Positions 8,203-17,925 of a stretch of DNA of 64,000 bases are shown here, piece after piece. The notes beneath the pieces were generated by a model that saw only the letters and a list, made by a program, of their open reading frames with translations, ran no database searches and was not told where the DNA came from. The stretch comes from Mesorhizobium sp. (lineage in GTDB: Bacteria > Pseudomonadota > Alphaproteobacteria > Rhizobiales > Rhizobiaceae). Numbering within the stretch: position 1 is the stretch's first letter; each line of letters starts with the position of its first letter. The stretch covers positions 1-64,000 of the forward strand of contig SAPZ01000018.1 of the NCBI GenBank assembly GCA_004020875.1. Reading direction: 5' to 3'. The position numbers and the translations under genes were made by a program.

Positions 8203-9177
8203 GTGCCGATCGCCTCCTCACGTACCGCCGCGCTCTACGATCGGGTCAGGCGCGTCATTCCACCGATCGAGTGGCCAGCCTTTACCGGTGATATCGAAGC
8301 AATTCTCGATCTGAAACGGCAGCGCAATGCCGTCATCCTGGCGCACAATTATCAGACGCCGGAGATTTTCCACTGCGTTGCAGACATCGTCGGCGACAGT
8401 CTGGCGCTCGCCCGCAAGGCGATGACGGTCGAAGCCGATGTCATTGTTCTCGCGGGTGTGCATTTCATGGCCGAGACGGCCAAGTTGCTAAACCCGGACA
8501 AAACGGTGCTCATCCCGGACACGCAAGCCGGCTGCTCGCTCGCCGACTCCATCACCGCCAAAGATGTCCGCCTGCTGCGACAACGCTATCCCGGCATACC
8601 GATCGTCACTTACGTCAATACCTCCGCCGCCGTGAAGGCGGAGTCCGACATCTGCTGCACGTCAGGCAACGCCAAAGCCGTCGTAGAAGCGCTCGGCGTT
8701 CCGCAGGTGATCATGCTGCCGGACGAATATCTGGCCCAGAACATCGCCGCCCAGACCGCGGTGAAGGTCATCGCCTGGAAGGGCCATTGCGAGGTGCATG
8801 AGCGCTTCACCCCCACCGACATCCGCCAGTTGCGCGAAGACCATCCGGGCGTGACCGTGCTGGCCCATCCCGAATGCCCGCCGGAAGTGGTCGCGGAAGT
8901 GGATTTCTCCGGCTCGACGGCCGCCATGTCCGACTATGTCGGACAACAAAGGCCGGCGCGGGTCGTGCTGATGACGGAGTGCTCGATGAGCGACAATGTC
9001 GCGGTGGACCATCCCGATGTGGAATTCATCCGCCCCTGCAATCTGTGCCCGCACATGAAGCGGATCACGCTCACCAACATCCGCACGGCCTTAGAGCAAA
9101 ACCGGCATGTCGTGGCCATCGATCCGGAGATCGCCGGCCGGGCACGGCGGGCCGTCGAGCGGATGCTGGCCGTATGA
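8203..9177 (+). CDS. nadA: quinolinate synthase A
   Basis: A 324-residue 4Fe-4S enzyme that condenses iminoaspartate with dihydroxyacetone phosphate to quinolinate, the second step of de novo NAD synthesis. The triplicated NadA fold is evident: ILAHNYQ-PEI near residue 46, DTQAGCSLADS with ligand Cys111, ESDICCTSGN, KGHCEVHERF, and the C-terminal CNLCPHM with Cys279/Cys282. Start is GTG directly after the operator palindrome; no better downstream start exists before the conserved core. It is the first gene of nadA-nadB-nadC. Confidence 0.95.
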   Translation: MPIASSRTAALYDRVRRVIPPIEWPAFTGDIEAILDLKRQRNAVILAHNYQTPEIFHCVADIVGDSLALARKAMTVEADVIVLAGVHFMAETAKLLNPDKTVLIPDTQAGCSLADSITAKDVRLLRQRYPGIPIVTYVNTSAAVKAESDICCTSGNAKAVVEALGVPQVIMLPDEYLAQNIAAQTAVKVIAWKGHCEVHERFTPTDIRQLREDHPGVTVLAHPECPPEVVAEVDFSGSTAAMSDYVGQQRPARVVLMTECSMSDNVAVDHPDVEFIRPCNLCPHMKRITLTNIRTALEQNRHVVAIDPEIAGRARRAVERMLAV

Positions 9178-9196
9178 GACACCCAAAGGTGAACCA

Positions 9197-10747
9197 GTGA
9201 GCATAGACGGCTACGACCTTGGCGGCCGGCCGGTCATCATCGGCGGCGGGATCGCAGGGCTGATGACGGCACTTCGCCTGGCGCCGGAGCCCGTGCTTCT
9301 CCTGTCGAAATCCCCGCTGGGTGCGGAGGCATCAAGTGCCTTGGCACAAGGCGGCCTTGCGGCAAGTCTCGGCGCCGACGACGATCCGGCGCTCCATCTC
9401 GCCGACACGCTCGCCGCCGGCGATGGTCTGTGCGACGCCCATATCGCAAGCGGTATCGTGCATGCGGCCCCGGTCGAGATCGAAGCGCTGGCCGATTTTG
9501 GCGTTCGCTTCGATCGCGATCAAGGCGGGAGGCCACTGCTTGGTCTGGAGGCCGCGCATTCACGGCACCGCATCGTCCATGCCACAGGAGATGGCACCGG
9601 CCGCGAACTCATGCGGGCGCTGGCCGCCGCTGTCCTCAACACGCCCAGCATCAGAGTGACGGTGGGAATGGAGGCACGACAGCTCATCACGCATGACGGC
9701 GCCATCGCAGGCGTACTTGCCGAAGGCCCCGACGGTCCGGTCCTGTTTGCCACGCAGCGTGTCATCCTCGCCACCGGCGGCACTGGCGGTCTGTTCCTCG
9801 ACACGACAAACCCGCTTGGCTGCTTCGGCCAGGGCCTGGCGCTGGCTGCGCGAGCCGGTGCCGAACTGGCCGACATGGAATTCATCCAGTTCCATCCGAC
9901 CGCGCTCGACGGCCCGTCCCGTCCGATGCACCTCGTCAGCGAGGCCCTCCGCGGCGAAGGCGCGATCCTGATCGACGAGGCCGGCCGGCGCTTTCTCGGG
10001 GGTGTGCCGGGGGCTGATCTTGCGGCGCGCGATGTCGTGGCGCGCGCGGTCTGGAAACATCTGGCAGAGGGCCATCGCGTCTACCTCGATGCGCGCCAAA
10101 GACCCGGCGTCGACTTCGCTTCCCGCTTTCCGGCGATCCATTCCTTCTGCAGACGCGCCGGCATCGATCCGGCGAACGATCCGATCCCCATCCGCCCCGC
10201 CGCACACTACCACATGGGCGGCATCGCGGTGGATGAAGCCGGGCGGAGTTCCGTCGCCGGGCTATGGGCTTGTGGCGAAGCAGCCTGCACCGGACTTCAC
10301 GGCGCCAACCGGCTGGCGAGCAATTCGCTTACCGAGGCCGTCGTCTCAGCCAGATCGGTCGCGCAAAGCGTTGCGGGCGCGGCGATCCGGCATGAGCGCC
10401 GGCCAGTCGCCACAGCCATGCCACCACAGCCTGACCCCACATCCATACGCCCGATCCTGTCACGCACCCTGGGTGTGCTACGGACTGGCGAAGAGCTGAG
10501 CGATGCCATTGCCGCTCTCCTTCCCGTCGCCCTGGGCAACACCGCTGCATCCGACCCGGCGGCGGTCGGCCTGATGATCGCAGTTGCCGCATGGCGACGC
10601 GAAGAAAGCCGCGGCGCGCACTTCAGGACGGATTTCCCGCGGAAGGCCGCTCTAGCGCGACGCTCTCACCTAGGCCTGGATGAGGCGCTCGGCGCGGCGC
10701 GTGCCCTGCCTTTCGAAACCACCCTCTCGCATGCCCGGAGCGCCTGA
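9197..10747 (+). CDS. nadB: L-aspartate oxidase
   Basis: A 516-residue flavoprotein that oxidises L-aspartate to iminoaspartate, feeding NadA. The FAD-binding VIIGGGIAGLMTAL lies at residues 13-26. SSALAQGGLAAS, the active-site EFIQFHPTAL and the HYHMGGI and ANRLASNSLTEA motifs of the succinate dehydrogenase/aspartate oxidase family are all present. The GTG at 9197 has an AAGGTGA ribosome site and starts 20 bp after nadA ends; the open frame upstream overlaps nadA and is not used. Confidence 0.95.
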   Translation: MSIDGYDLGGRPVIIGGGIAGLMTALRLAPEPVLLLSKSPLGAEASSALAQGGLAASLGADDDPALHLADTLAAGDGLCDAHIASGIVHAAPVEIEALADFGVRFDRDQGGRPLLGLEAAHSRHRIVHATGDGTGRELMRALAAAVLNTPSIRVTVGMEARQLITHDGAIAGVLAEGPDGPVLFATQRVILATGGTGGLFLDTTNPLGCFGQGLALAARAGAELADMEFIQFHPTALDGPSRPMHLVSEALRGEGAILIDEAGRRFLGGVPGADLAARDVVARAVWKHLAEGHRVYLDARQRPGVDFASRFPAIHSFCRRAGIDPANDPIPIRPAAHYHMGGIAVDEAGRSSVAGLWACGEAACTGLHGANRLASNSLTEAVVSARSVAQSVAGAAIRHERRPVATAMPPQPDPTSIRPILSRTLGVLRTGEELSDAIAALLPVALGNTAASDPAAVGLMIAVAAWRREESRGAHFRTDFPRKAALARRSHLGLDEALGAARALPFETTLSHARSA

Positions 10748-10750
10748 AGC

Positions 10751-11602
10751 ATGAGCCTTGCGCCACTACCCGCGATCATGTTCGAACCGCTGGTTCGATC
10801 AGCACTTCTGGAGGACCTCGGCCGGGCCGGCGATCTGACGACCAACGCCATCGTCCCCGTCGATCATCTGAAAACCATGGTGCTGGTCACCCGCCAGCCC
10901 GGCGTCATCGCCGGCCTCGACCTGGCGGTCCTGGCGTTCAGGCTGATCGACCCGACAATCCACGTCAAGGTCGAGCGGGCCGATGGCAGGGCGGTCCAGG
11001 CGGGAGATGTCATCGCAACCGTGAGCGGTTCCGGCCGGGGGCTGCTGACGGCGGAGCGGACCGCGCTCAATTTCCTCAGCCATCTGAGTGGCATCGCCTC
11101 GGCCACCGGATCTGTCGCCGAGGCGGTGCGCGGACATCGCGCGAAGATCGTCTGCACGCGCAAGACCACCCCCGGTTTGCGCGCGCTTGAGAAATACGCG
11201 GTGCGGGCCGGTGGCGGCTCCAACCACCGCTTCGGCCTCGATGATGCCGTGCTGATCAAGGACAACCACATCGCCATCGCCGGAGGCATCCGCCCGGCGA
11301 TCGAACGGGTACGCACAGGCGTGGGCCATCTCGTCAAGATCGAAGTGGAGGTCGACACGCTGGATCAGCTGGAACACGCTTTGGATCTCGGCATTGACGC
11401 CGTCCTGCTCGACAACATGTCGCTGGAGCAGCTCGGCAAGGCCGTGGCGATGGTCGGTGGCCGGGCGATCACAGAGGCGTCCGGAAGAATCACCCCCGCG
11501 ACGGCGCCCGCAATCGCCGCCACCGGCGTCGATCTGATGTCAATCGGCTGGCTGACCCACAGCGCTCCTATACTCGATATCGGGCTGGATTATAGCTCAT
11601 AA
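10751..11602 (+). CDS. nadC: nicotinate-nucleotide pyrophosphorylase (quinolinate phosphoribosyltransferase)
   Basis: A 283-residue enzyme converting quinolinate and PRPP to nicotinate mononucleotide, completing the operon's pathway. Diagnostic segments are LLEDLGRAGDLTTNAIV near the N-terminus, ERTALNFLSHLSGIAS, CTRKTTPGLRALEKYAV, GGSNHRFGLDDAVLIKDNHI and the EVEVDTL phosphoribose region. It starts 3 bp after the nadB stop, so translation is probably coupled. No clear terminator follows. Confidence 0.95.
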   Translation: MSLAPLPAIMFEPLVRSALLEDLGRAGDLTTNAIVPVDHLKTMVLVTRQPGVIAGLDLAVLAFRLIDPTIHVKVERADGRAVQAGDVIATVSGSGRGLLTAERTALNFLSHLSGIASATGSVAEAVRGHRAKIVCTRKTTPGLRALEKYAVRAGGGSNHRFGLDDAVLIKDNHIAIAGGIRPAIERVRTGVGHLVKIEVEVDTLDQLEHALDLGIDAVLLDNMSLEQLGKAVAMVGGRAITEASGRITPATAPAIAATGVDLMSIGWLTHSAPILDIGLDYSS

Positions 11603-11712
11603 CCTACAGCCCCATCCCGCGCTTCCATGTCGATACGGCCCGCATCGGAACCGTCATGCCTATCGTTCGCTCCAACGTCGCCAAGGAAAGCGCGTTGATG
11701 AGGGAGGAAGCA

Positions 11713-12009
11713 ATGTGGAGATCGGTAGCCTGTGACGCATTACGCAAAGGCAAGCGTCTTGAGCTTCGCTATGATCATTTCCTTCGTGTGGTCGAGGTCC
11801 ACACCGTCGGCGTGACTACTGCCGGGAATGAGGCCATGAGCGTCTACCAAGTGCGCGGCGGCAGCGATAGCAATGAGCGTGTCGGTTGGAAGACTATGCG
11901 GCTCGACGAAGCATTCACCGCCGCTGTGATCAACGAAGAATCCGAAGCGCCCCGTGCTGGGTATAAGCGTGGGGCGAAAATCTTCAGCCAGATATATTGT
12001 CAAATCTAG
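11713..12009 (+). CDS. small WYL-like protein of unknown function
   Basis: A 98-residue protein with an excellent ribosome site (AGGGAGG, 11701-11707). It shows GKRLELRYDHFLRVVEVHTVGV followed by S-YQVRGGS and a closing GYKRGAKIFSQIYCQ. The beta-rich pattern with an LxLRYxxxxRxVEV strand resembles a free-standing WYL sensor domain. I recognise it as a conserved-looking rhizobial hypothetical protein rather than a characterised family. It has no DNA-binding domain of its own. It lies 110 bp after nadC and may be transcribed from the same promoter, but a link with NAD synthesis is not shown. Confidence 0.6.
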   Translation: MWRSVACDALRKGKRLELRYDHFLRVVEVHTVGVTTAGNEAMSVYQVRGGSDSNERVGWKTMRLDEAFTAAVINEESEAPRAGYKRGAKIFSQIYCQI

Positions 12010-12860
12010 GCCGCCGCAGTCGCACGCTTCGTCAGCATGAACTGCGCAGTCTGATGGATGGATTAGGGCTGCCGGCCTGTAAGGCATATATTCCTATCCT
12101 TCTTTGGGTTTATCAACCATAGAATGCCCTGGCAAGATTAGGCCAGGCCAGGGGAGGCGTACCATGGAACTTCGCTTGGACATCGGGGACGCAACGCCCT
12201 AGGAGCTCGCTCGCGGTGATCGCGGCAGCCGAACCAGTGTTTGCACGCCGGCATCACGGCTTTGCAAGGCGCCGGCTGGCATTCAACGATCTTCCTTTCG
12301 CGCCTCACGCAGTCGGAACGCGGCGCATTCGAGATCATCGCCAGTAAACTCGTCAGGGAACTTCTCGACCGCTGCCTCAATCGTCCAATCAAGCAGGTTG
12401 AGCTTGTGAAGGCGCTTGAAGCCGCTCTGGATGTCGCCGCTTCGGACGAGCCAGGGATAGTGCCTAGCAAAAGAACGCGCCTTCAATAGTGGGCGTCGCC
12501 ACGTAGCGGTCTTCCGCCTCGATCCCCCAATGATCAAGTTTGCACCACCGCGGATCCCGCCCGCCAGCCGATGTAGCGGCGGTGATCCCAGGCTCGGGGA
12601 AGATGATCCCAATGCCACCGTCGACCTTGGTAGCCAACCTTTGTTAGTTGCGACCTTAGAAAGAGAATTGCCGCCCAACTCCTTGCGATCGATCGACGCA
12701 TTGCCGTTGGCGTCGCCACCATCCTCGGACTGCTGGAACGCTGGCCACCTGTTTGAATGGGGCTCATCAGCATGGTGAAAGCCTATCGGGCTGTTGGCGT
12801 ACACCGGCCCCGACCGCCCTGCCCCACGAACTGCAACGGGGGGGGTGGCAATTATACTTA
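12010..12860. other. degenerate region with no confident gene
   Basis: About 850 bp lie between the WYL-like gene and the molybdoenzyme. The longest open stretch is on the minus strand (12283-12804, 173 codons). Its C-terminal part (a WTIEAAVEKFPDEFTGDDLE segment) looks protein-like, but its N-terminal half does not, and the matching reading seems to shift between frames. I recognise no family. Frame breaks and patchy composition suggest decayed genes; the fragment could be the relic of an insertion. Confidence 0.35.
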
Positions 12861-15164
12861 CTAACCTGCCTTAACCTGGGGCATCTGGAAATCGCCAGCC
12901 TGCCGTTCACCAAGGAATCTTTCCACTTCGACGAGAGCAGACTGAGCAGAAGGCCCCTGGCCGAGGAATGACGTTCCTTCGTCGCGCGTGAGCATGTTTG
13001 GATTTCCATGAAGATCAAGCGAGCCCGGTGTCGCGTACGCTTCAGGGTGGTACCAGGCGCCTGACGCCAGTTGCACAACACCCTCCATGACGTCGCCCGA
13101 AAGCACGGCGCCAGCCAGGCATGCGCCGCGGTCATTAAAGACCCGCACGGTGTCGCCATTTTCGATTCGTCGGGAGGCAGCATCGATGCTGTTGATCAGA
13201 ATCGGCTCACGCCCAGCCACTTTCGACTCGCGGCTCAGCTTTGCGTCGTCCAGTTGGCTGTGAAGTCGCGTTGAAGGCTGATTTGAGATCAGGTGGAGCG
13301 GAAACCGCGCGGCGGCTTTTGCCGAGTGCCATTCCTTCGGCGGCAACCAGACCGGATGGCCAGGGCAATTGTCATAGCCGAAGCCCGCAATCGTCTCACT
13401 GAAGATTTCTATGCGCCCTGATGGCGTTCGGAGTGGGTTGGCCACGGGGTCGGCACGGAAATCGCCGAACAGGATGAAGTCCTCCTCTGGCGACGGCACC
13501 TCAACGAAGCCATCCCTCCAGAATCTTGAGAACTCAGGCAACTCTACATTGTGCACCCGAGCCTTCAGGCGGCTTTGGTCGTAAGCATACTCGATCCACC
13601 CACGAATATCGCGGCCCTCCGTGAACTGCTCCCGGAAGCCAAGGTGGCCGGCAAGGTTACTGAAGATGTCGTAGTCGTTGCGCGCCTGGCCGACCGGTTC
13701 AATCAGTTGCGGCATCGCGACGATGAAGCGGTCGCGGGGTGATGCTCCGACATCATCTCGTTCAAAGGTCGTCGTCGCCGGCAATACGATGTCCGCCTGG
13801 CGCGCCGTCGCCGTCCACCAGACCTCATGCACGATGATTGTCTCTGGCCTGTTCCAGGCTTCGACCAGGCGGTTGATGTCCTGATGGTGATGGAACGGAT
13901 TGCCGCCCGCCCAATAAACGAGCTTGATATCCGGGTAGGTTACCGTGTTGCCGTTGAAAGGGATTGTCCTGCCCGGCTGAAGCAGCAGATCCGCCATTCG
14001 GGCGACTGGAATTGCCAGACCCAGCGGATTCTTGCCAGACTCCATCGCCGGAGAGCTTGTCGGCCGGCGCGGCGTACCCATCCCGTTGATCGACCCATAG
14101 CCGAAGCCGAAGCCGCCGCCCGGCAGTCCGACCTGGCCAAGCATCGCGCCCAAGGCGATGAGTGCCCAGTAAGGTTGTTCGCCATGGTCCGCGCGCTGCA
14201 ATGACCAGGTTGCTGAAAGCATCGTGCGGGCGTCGGCCATGCGCAGCGCAAGACCAGAAATCCTGGCCGCATCAATGCCGGTCAGGCCGGAGGCCCAGGC
14301 CGCGGATTTCGGCGTGCCATCCGTGAAGCCGAGGACATAGTCGCGGAAACGCTCGTAACCGACCGTGTATCTGTCCAGGAAGGCGAGGTCGACACGTTCG
14401 TTGACAATCAGCGTGTGCGCAAACGCTAGGATGAGAGCGGTATCGGCGCCCGGTCTGATCGGCAGCCACTCGGCACCGAGCCAGTCACTGCAATCGCGTT
14501 TGAGAGGACTGATCGAGACGAACTCGACGCCTGCGTCCCGGGCCTGTTTGAGCCAGCCCGGACTCTCGTGGTTGCCGGCGCCTCCGGTGGTGATGAGCAT
14601 GTTTTTCTCGGCCGCGCCGCCGAAAAGAACCATGAGCTTCGTGTTCTTGACGATACTCGGCCAGTCGGTGACCGGCCCTGCAACGGCTTCGATACCGCCC
14701 ACGATGTGCGGCAGCAACACCGCTGCCGCACCCCAGCTATAGTTCGTCACCTGATCGACGCAACCACCGAAGCCATAGAGAAAGCGATGCACAAGCGTGC
14801 GGGCGTGATTGATCCGCCCCGCACTTGACCATCCATATGAACCGCCGAAAATCGCCTTGTTGCCGTGCTCTTCCTTGACGTTTCGGAGTTGTTGCGAGAC
14901 CAGCTGAAGCGCCTCATCCCAGCTCACCGGAACAAACGGTTCGGCTCCGCGGCGCCGGGACACGTCGCCCGGTCCTCGCAGCAGATAACCCTTGCGCACC
15001 ATCGGCTGCGCTACGCGCGAGGCGGCATGCACGGCGCTTGGAACGGATTGGGCCAGAGCCGATGGGTGGCTGTCATGGCTGAAGGGCGACACAGCATCGA
15101 TCCGACCGTTCTTCAGGTCCGCTTCGAATGCTCCCCAATGCGCGTGGCTCAGCCTGCGGCTCAT
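12861..15164 (-). CDS. molybdopterin-dependent S-/N-oxide reductase (BisC/DMSO reductase family)
   Basis: A 767-residue bis-MGD molybdoenzyme of the BisC/TorA/DorA group. The SYGWSSAGR motif supplies the Mo-ligating serine (about Ser114). The N-terminus lacks a 4Fe-4S cysteine cluster, and the molybdopterin-binding C-terminal domain is intact (SNQPSTRLHSQLDD, VRVFNDRGACLAGAVL, SGAWYHPE). No Tat signal is seen (N-terminus MSRRLSHAHWGAF), so like BisC it should be cytoplasmic. Family members reduce biotin sulfoxide, methionine sulfoxide and similar S- or N-oxides. It overlaps the upstream nitrilase by 4 bp and is the last gene of the Liv-type island, next to cysteine-sulfur genes, which favours a sulfoxide substrate. 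Confidence 0.85.
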   Translation of the reverse strand: MSRRLSHAHWGAFEADLKNGRIDAVSPFSHDSHPSALAQSVPSAVHAASRVAQPMVRKGYLLRGPGDVSRRRGAEPFVPVSWDEALQLVSQQLRNVKEEHGNKAIFGGSYGWSSAGRINHARTLVHRFLYGFGGCVDQVTNYSWGAAAVLLPHIVGGIEAVAGPVTDWPSIVKNTKLMVLFGGAAEKNMLITTGGAGNHESPGWLKQARDAGVEFVSISPLKRDCSDWLGAEWLPIRPGADTALILAFAHTLIVNERVDLAFLDRYTVGYERFRDYVLGFTDGTPKSAAWASGLTGIDAARISGLALRMADARTMLSATWSLQRADHGEQPYWALIALGAMLGQVGLPGGGFGFGYGSINGMGTPRRPTSSPAMESGKNPLGLAIPVARMADLLLQPGRTIPFNGNTVTYPDIKLVYWAGGNPFHHHQDINRLVEAWNRPETIIVHEVWWTATARQADIVLPATTTFERDDVGASPRDRFIVAMPQLIEPVGQARNDYDIFSNLAGHLGFREQFTEGRDIRGWIEYAYDQSRLKARVHNVELPEFSRFWRDGFVEVPSPEEDFILFGDFRADPVANPLRTPSGRIEIFSETIAGFGYDNCPGHPVWLPPKEWHSAKAAARFPLHLISNQPSTRLHSQLDDAKLSRESKVAGREPILINSIDAASRRIENGDTVRVFNDRGACLAGAVLSGDVMEGVVQLASGAWYHPEAYATPGSLDLHGNPNMLTRDEGTSFLGQGPSAQSALVEVERFLGERQAGDFQMPQVKAG

Positions 15165-16039
15165 TGCGCCCGATTGCCTCCGGTGCCGAGCGTGACAACT
15201 TCACTGCGGTAGAGGTCGTCGCGGCGTGTATCCATGTGGCTTTGCACCATGGTGCGGGTCAGCGCCGAGTCAGGCCATTCTGCAACAAGACAGTCATCGC
15301 TGCTTGCCCCTGCCGGACCCACCAGAAGCCGCCCATTGGGCCCGACAATGAAGCTTTGCCCGAGGAAATCTACGCCGCCCTCCTCGCCGGTGCGGTCGGC
15401 GCAAGCGATGGTGATTTCATTACTGCAGGCGGCGGCCATCGCCAGGTGCATCGCCATCGGCGCGGCGTTGGGGGCATCCTGGGACTGACGTGGCGGGACG
15501 GACCAGTTGCTCGGAGAGGCGACAAGCGTTGCACCGCTTGCTGCCAGGGCGCGGGTCACTTCCGGAAACCAGAGATCGTAGCAGACTGCCAGTCCCATTC
15601 TCCCCCAGGGCGTGTCGATGCAGGCGAGTTGATCGCCGAGATCGAAAAGGCTCTTCTCGCGGCCAAAGACATGCGCCTTGCGGTAGCGCGAAACAGCCCC
15701 GCCAGGGGCGGCGATGACGGCGGTGTTGTAAAGCTGTTCTCCATCCCGTTCCGCCATCCCGGCGATCAGATAGATGTTCAGGCGCATGGCGATCTCGCGC
15801 CACGCCCTGACGCTCGGGCCGTCGATGGTCTCGGCGATCGCAAGCAACTGGGATCGGTCAGGAAACACTAGCCCCGTCGTGCAGCATTCCGGCAGGATCA
15901 CGATCGAGGCGCCGCGCCGCGCCGCCTCATCGATCTTTACCAGGGACAAAGCGAGATTTGCGGCGACCGTGCCGTGCGCCGGCGCGTATTGGCTCACGGC
16001 AACGATCGGTCGCGTGCCGCTCCCTTCAGGCTGCGACAT
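15161..16039 (-). CDS. carbon-nitrogen hydrolase (nitrilase superfamily)
   Basis: A 292-residue single-domain nitrilase-superfamily amidase. The Glu-Lys-Cys triad is visible: Glu51 in VILPECC, Lys121 in YRKAHVF, and Cys153 in AVCYDLWFPE. Such enzymes hydrolyse amides, carbamoyl groups or omega-amides. It overlaps the upstream aspartoacylase-like gene by 14 bp and the downstream molybdoenzyme by 4 bp, so all three are co-translated. The context suggests it trims an amide from an imported compound. An N-carbamoyl amidohydrolase is an alternative. Confidence 0.85.
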   Translation of the reverse strand: MSQPEGSGTRPIVAVSQYAPAHGTVAANLALSLVKIDEAARRGASIVILPECCTTGLVFPDRSQLLAIAETIDGPSVRAWREIAMRLNIYLIAGMAERDGEQLYNTAVIAAPGGAVSRYRKAHVFGREKSLFDLGDQLACIDTPWGRMGLAVCYDLWFPEVTRALAASGATLVASPSNWSVPPRQSQDAPNAAPMAMHLAMAAACSNEITIACADRTGEEGGVDFLGQSFIVGPNGRLLVGPAGASSDDCLVAEWPDSALTRTMVQSHMDTRRDDLYRSEVVTLGTGGNRAQ

Positions 16040-17063
16040 CTGTATCGCTCCATTCGGTTGCTAGGAAGGCGACGCGATCGCCCGAATGCACGACGGGGTC
16101 GCGCCTTACCGCGATCACCCAGCTATCCGTCTCGACCGCGATGTCCTCAATGACATCGCCAAACAGATTGCGGATACTGCCGATGCTGCCGCCAGCCTTG
16201 ACAGCGGCTCCAGGCAGTACCTTCGGTTCGAACAGGCCGCCGGCTTTCGCCAGCCGGTGGGCGCGCCTGGTCACCCGTCTTATCTGGCGCGCTACCGGGA
16301 CCGGCGATGCGGCCAGGATGCCGATCTTGCCAGCCAGCCGCATGAGGCCGGCGACGCCATGTTCGACGTGATCCTCCTCGAGCCGGCCACCCCCACCAAG
16401 TTCGACCATGAAAGCGATCGCCCCCAGCGAAAGCGACTGGTAATCCAGAGCGCCGCCAATGTTTCCCGGCAACTCGCCTGACGCATTGGCGACGGGCATG
16501 CGGCAGGCAATCGTGGGCTCGAAACACGCTATGTGCGCCAGCAATTCAGCTTCGGAGACCCGCGCTTCGGGATGGACCTTGTAGACGGCGTAGGGCGCGG
16601 CATCGAATGGCGTGCCAAGCGTGTGGATGTTGATCACCACATCGGCGGACTTGCCGAAACGATCGAACAGGGCGGCGGCGGCGCGCTCGGTCGCGAAACC
16701 GTTCGCCCGGCCCGGAAAGCTCTGATCCATGTCGATGCTGTCAATCAGCGTCGTCTTGCGCCGCTCGTCGAAGGCCAGCACGTTGGCAACCGGTGTCACC
16801 ACGATGCTGCCGGTCATCACGGACGGGTCGAGCCTATCGAAAAACCGCTGTGCGGCAAACACGCCATTGATTTCGTCACCGTGTACGGCGGCATTCACCC
16901 AAAGACAGGGTCCGTCACTCTGGCCGCGCTTGACCAGATAGGGAATGCGGATCTCGCGCCCACTTGCGGTGGTGCCCGCACCGATTGTGCCGCGTTCGGT
17001 AATGGGCGCAACAAATGGCTGCGACTGCCAGACACGCTCGTTCATGCTTCTTGATCCGTCCAT
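16026..17063 (-). CDS. succinylglutamate desuccinylase/aspartoacylase-family zinc hydrolase
   Basis: About 345 residues of the M14-like AstE/AspA family, zinc enzymes that remove an N-acyl group from an amino acid. The metal site begins at VNAAVHGDEINGVFAAQRFF (His and Glu ligands). An HTLGTPFDAAPYAVYK segment and a C-terminal barrel-like lipoyl-type domain follow. The usual role is deacylating an N-acyl amino acid to free it for catabolism. The start is uncertain: ATG 17063 or ATG 17045, neither with a strong ribosome site. It lies 10 bp after the IclR gene and overlaps the nitrilase. Confidence 0.82.
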   Translation of the reverse strand: MDGSRSMNERVWQSQPFVAPITERGTIGAGTTASGREIRIPYLVKRGQSDGPCLWVNAAVHGDEINGVFAAQRFFDRLDPSVMTGSIVVTPVANVLAFDERRKTTLIDSIDMDQSFPGRANGFATERAAAALFDRFGKSADVVINIHTLGTPFDAAPYAVYKVHPEARVSEAELLAHIACFEPTIACRMPVANASGELPGNIGGALDYQSLSLGAIAFMVELGGGGRLEEDHVEHGVAGLMRLAGKIGILAASPVPVARQIRRVTRRAHRLAKAGGLFEPKVLPGAAVKAGGSIGSIRNLFGDVIEDIAVETDSWVIAVRRDPVVHSGDRVAFLATEWSDTDVAA

Positions 17064-17073
17064 CTCGCGGTTG

Positions 17074-17886
17074 TCAGACTGGCGCGGCCGACCTTGCCAG
17101 AGCAGGCGTGTGTGAAGCGCTGGCAGAGCCGAACGGGTAGTCGGCGGCGCCGCATTTGATCGACAGCGTTCGCGCTTCTTCATGCAGCAACGCAATCAGT
17201 GAATCCGTCTCCTCCTCTGCAAAGAACCGGTCGGGAATGATGAGGCCGAGGGCAGCGACGGTGTCGTTCGACCGCCCCAGTACAGGAACGGCAATCGCCG
17301 ACAATCCTGGCGCGCTCTCCCCTCGGGTCAGCGAGACGCCGCTGCTTCTTGTCTCCTCGATCTGGCGCCGAAACACCTCGGGATCCGTCACGGTAGAAGG
17401 CGTGATCGGATCAAGACGACGATTGGCGACAAACGCCTCGAAACCAGCGGGCATGAGGCCCGCCAGCAGAACCTTGCCGGCGGATGTCGCGTGGAATGGC
17501 AGTCTGTTGCCGACGCGCCAGCGCCCGTCGATATAGTGCGGACCTTCAACGGCGAGGATGTGCAGGATGAGATCGCCACGCATCACGCTGAGCGTTGTCG
17601 AATGCCCTGTTCGGTCGACGATCTGTCGAAGCACCGGCAAAGCCGCGTGCGCCAGCGGCTGTGATTTGATGTAGTTGGAACCGAGCTCAAACGCGGCAAG
17701 GCCAACGCGGTAACGGCGCGTCTGTTCGTCCTGCTCCAGAAAGCCGTTGGCGCGAAAGTCGGCGAGCAGCCGCGACACCTTGCTTTTCGGCAGGGCAGCA
17801 GCTTCGGCGATTTCCGTCACCGAAAGGGTCTGTTCCTCGGTTTCGAACAGCTTTAGCAGTTTGAGCGCTGTATCGAGCGTTTTCAT
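17074..17886 (-). CDS. IclR-family transcriptional regulator
   Basis: A 270-residue IclR regulator. The N-terminal winged helix spans about residues 5-65 (LKLLKLFETEEQTLSVTEIAEAA, then PKSKVSRLLADFRANGFLEQ). The C-terminal effector domain shows AHAALPVLRQIVDRTGHSTTLSV, LPFHATSAGKVLLAG and SGVSLTRGESAPGLSAIAVPV. It lies inside the minus-strand island between the DUF1989 gene and the hydrolases. It is the natural candidate to bind the GTTGCA-N5-TGCAAC operators found upstream of the importer and of the cystathionine-lyase operon. That assignment is inferred from position and from the short-palindrome binding of IclR proteins. Confidence 0.9.
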   Translation of the reverse strand: MKTLDTALKLLKLFETEEQTLSVTEIAEAAALPKSKVSRLLADFRANGFLEQDEQTRRYRVGLAAFELGSNYIKSQPLAHAALPVLRQIVDRTGHSTTLSVMRGDLILHILAVEGPHYIDGRWRVGNRLPFHATSAGKVLLAGLMPAGFEAFVANRRLDPITPSTVTDPEVFRRQIEETRSSGVSLTRGESAPGLSAIAVPVLGRSNDTVAALGLIIPDRFFAEEETDSLIALLHEEARTLSIKCGAADYPFGSASASHTPALARSAAPV

Positions 17887-17925
17887 TTTTTATGGCTGCC
17901 TCTGGTTTCGAACATGCTGACGCTT

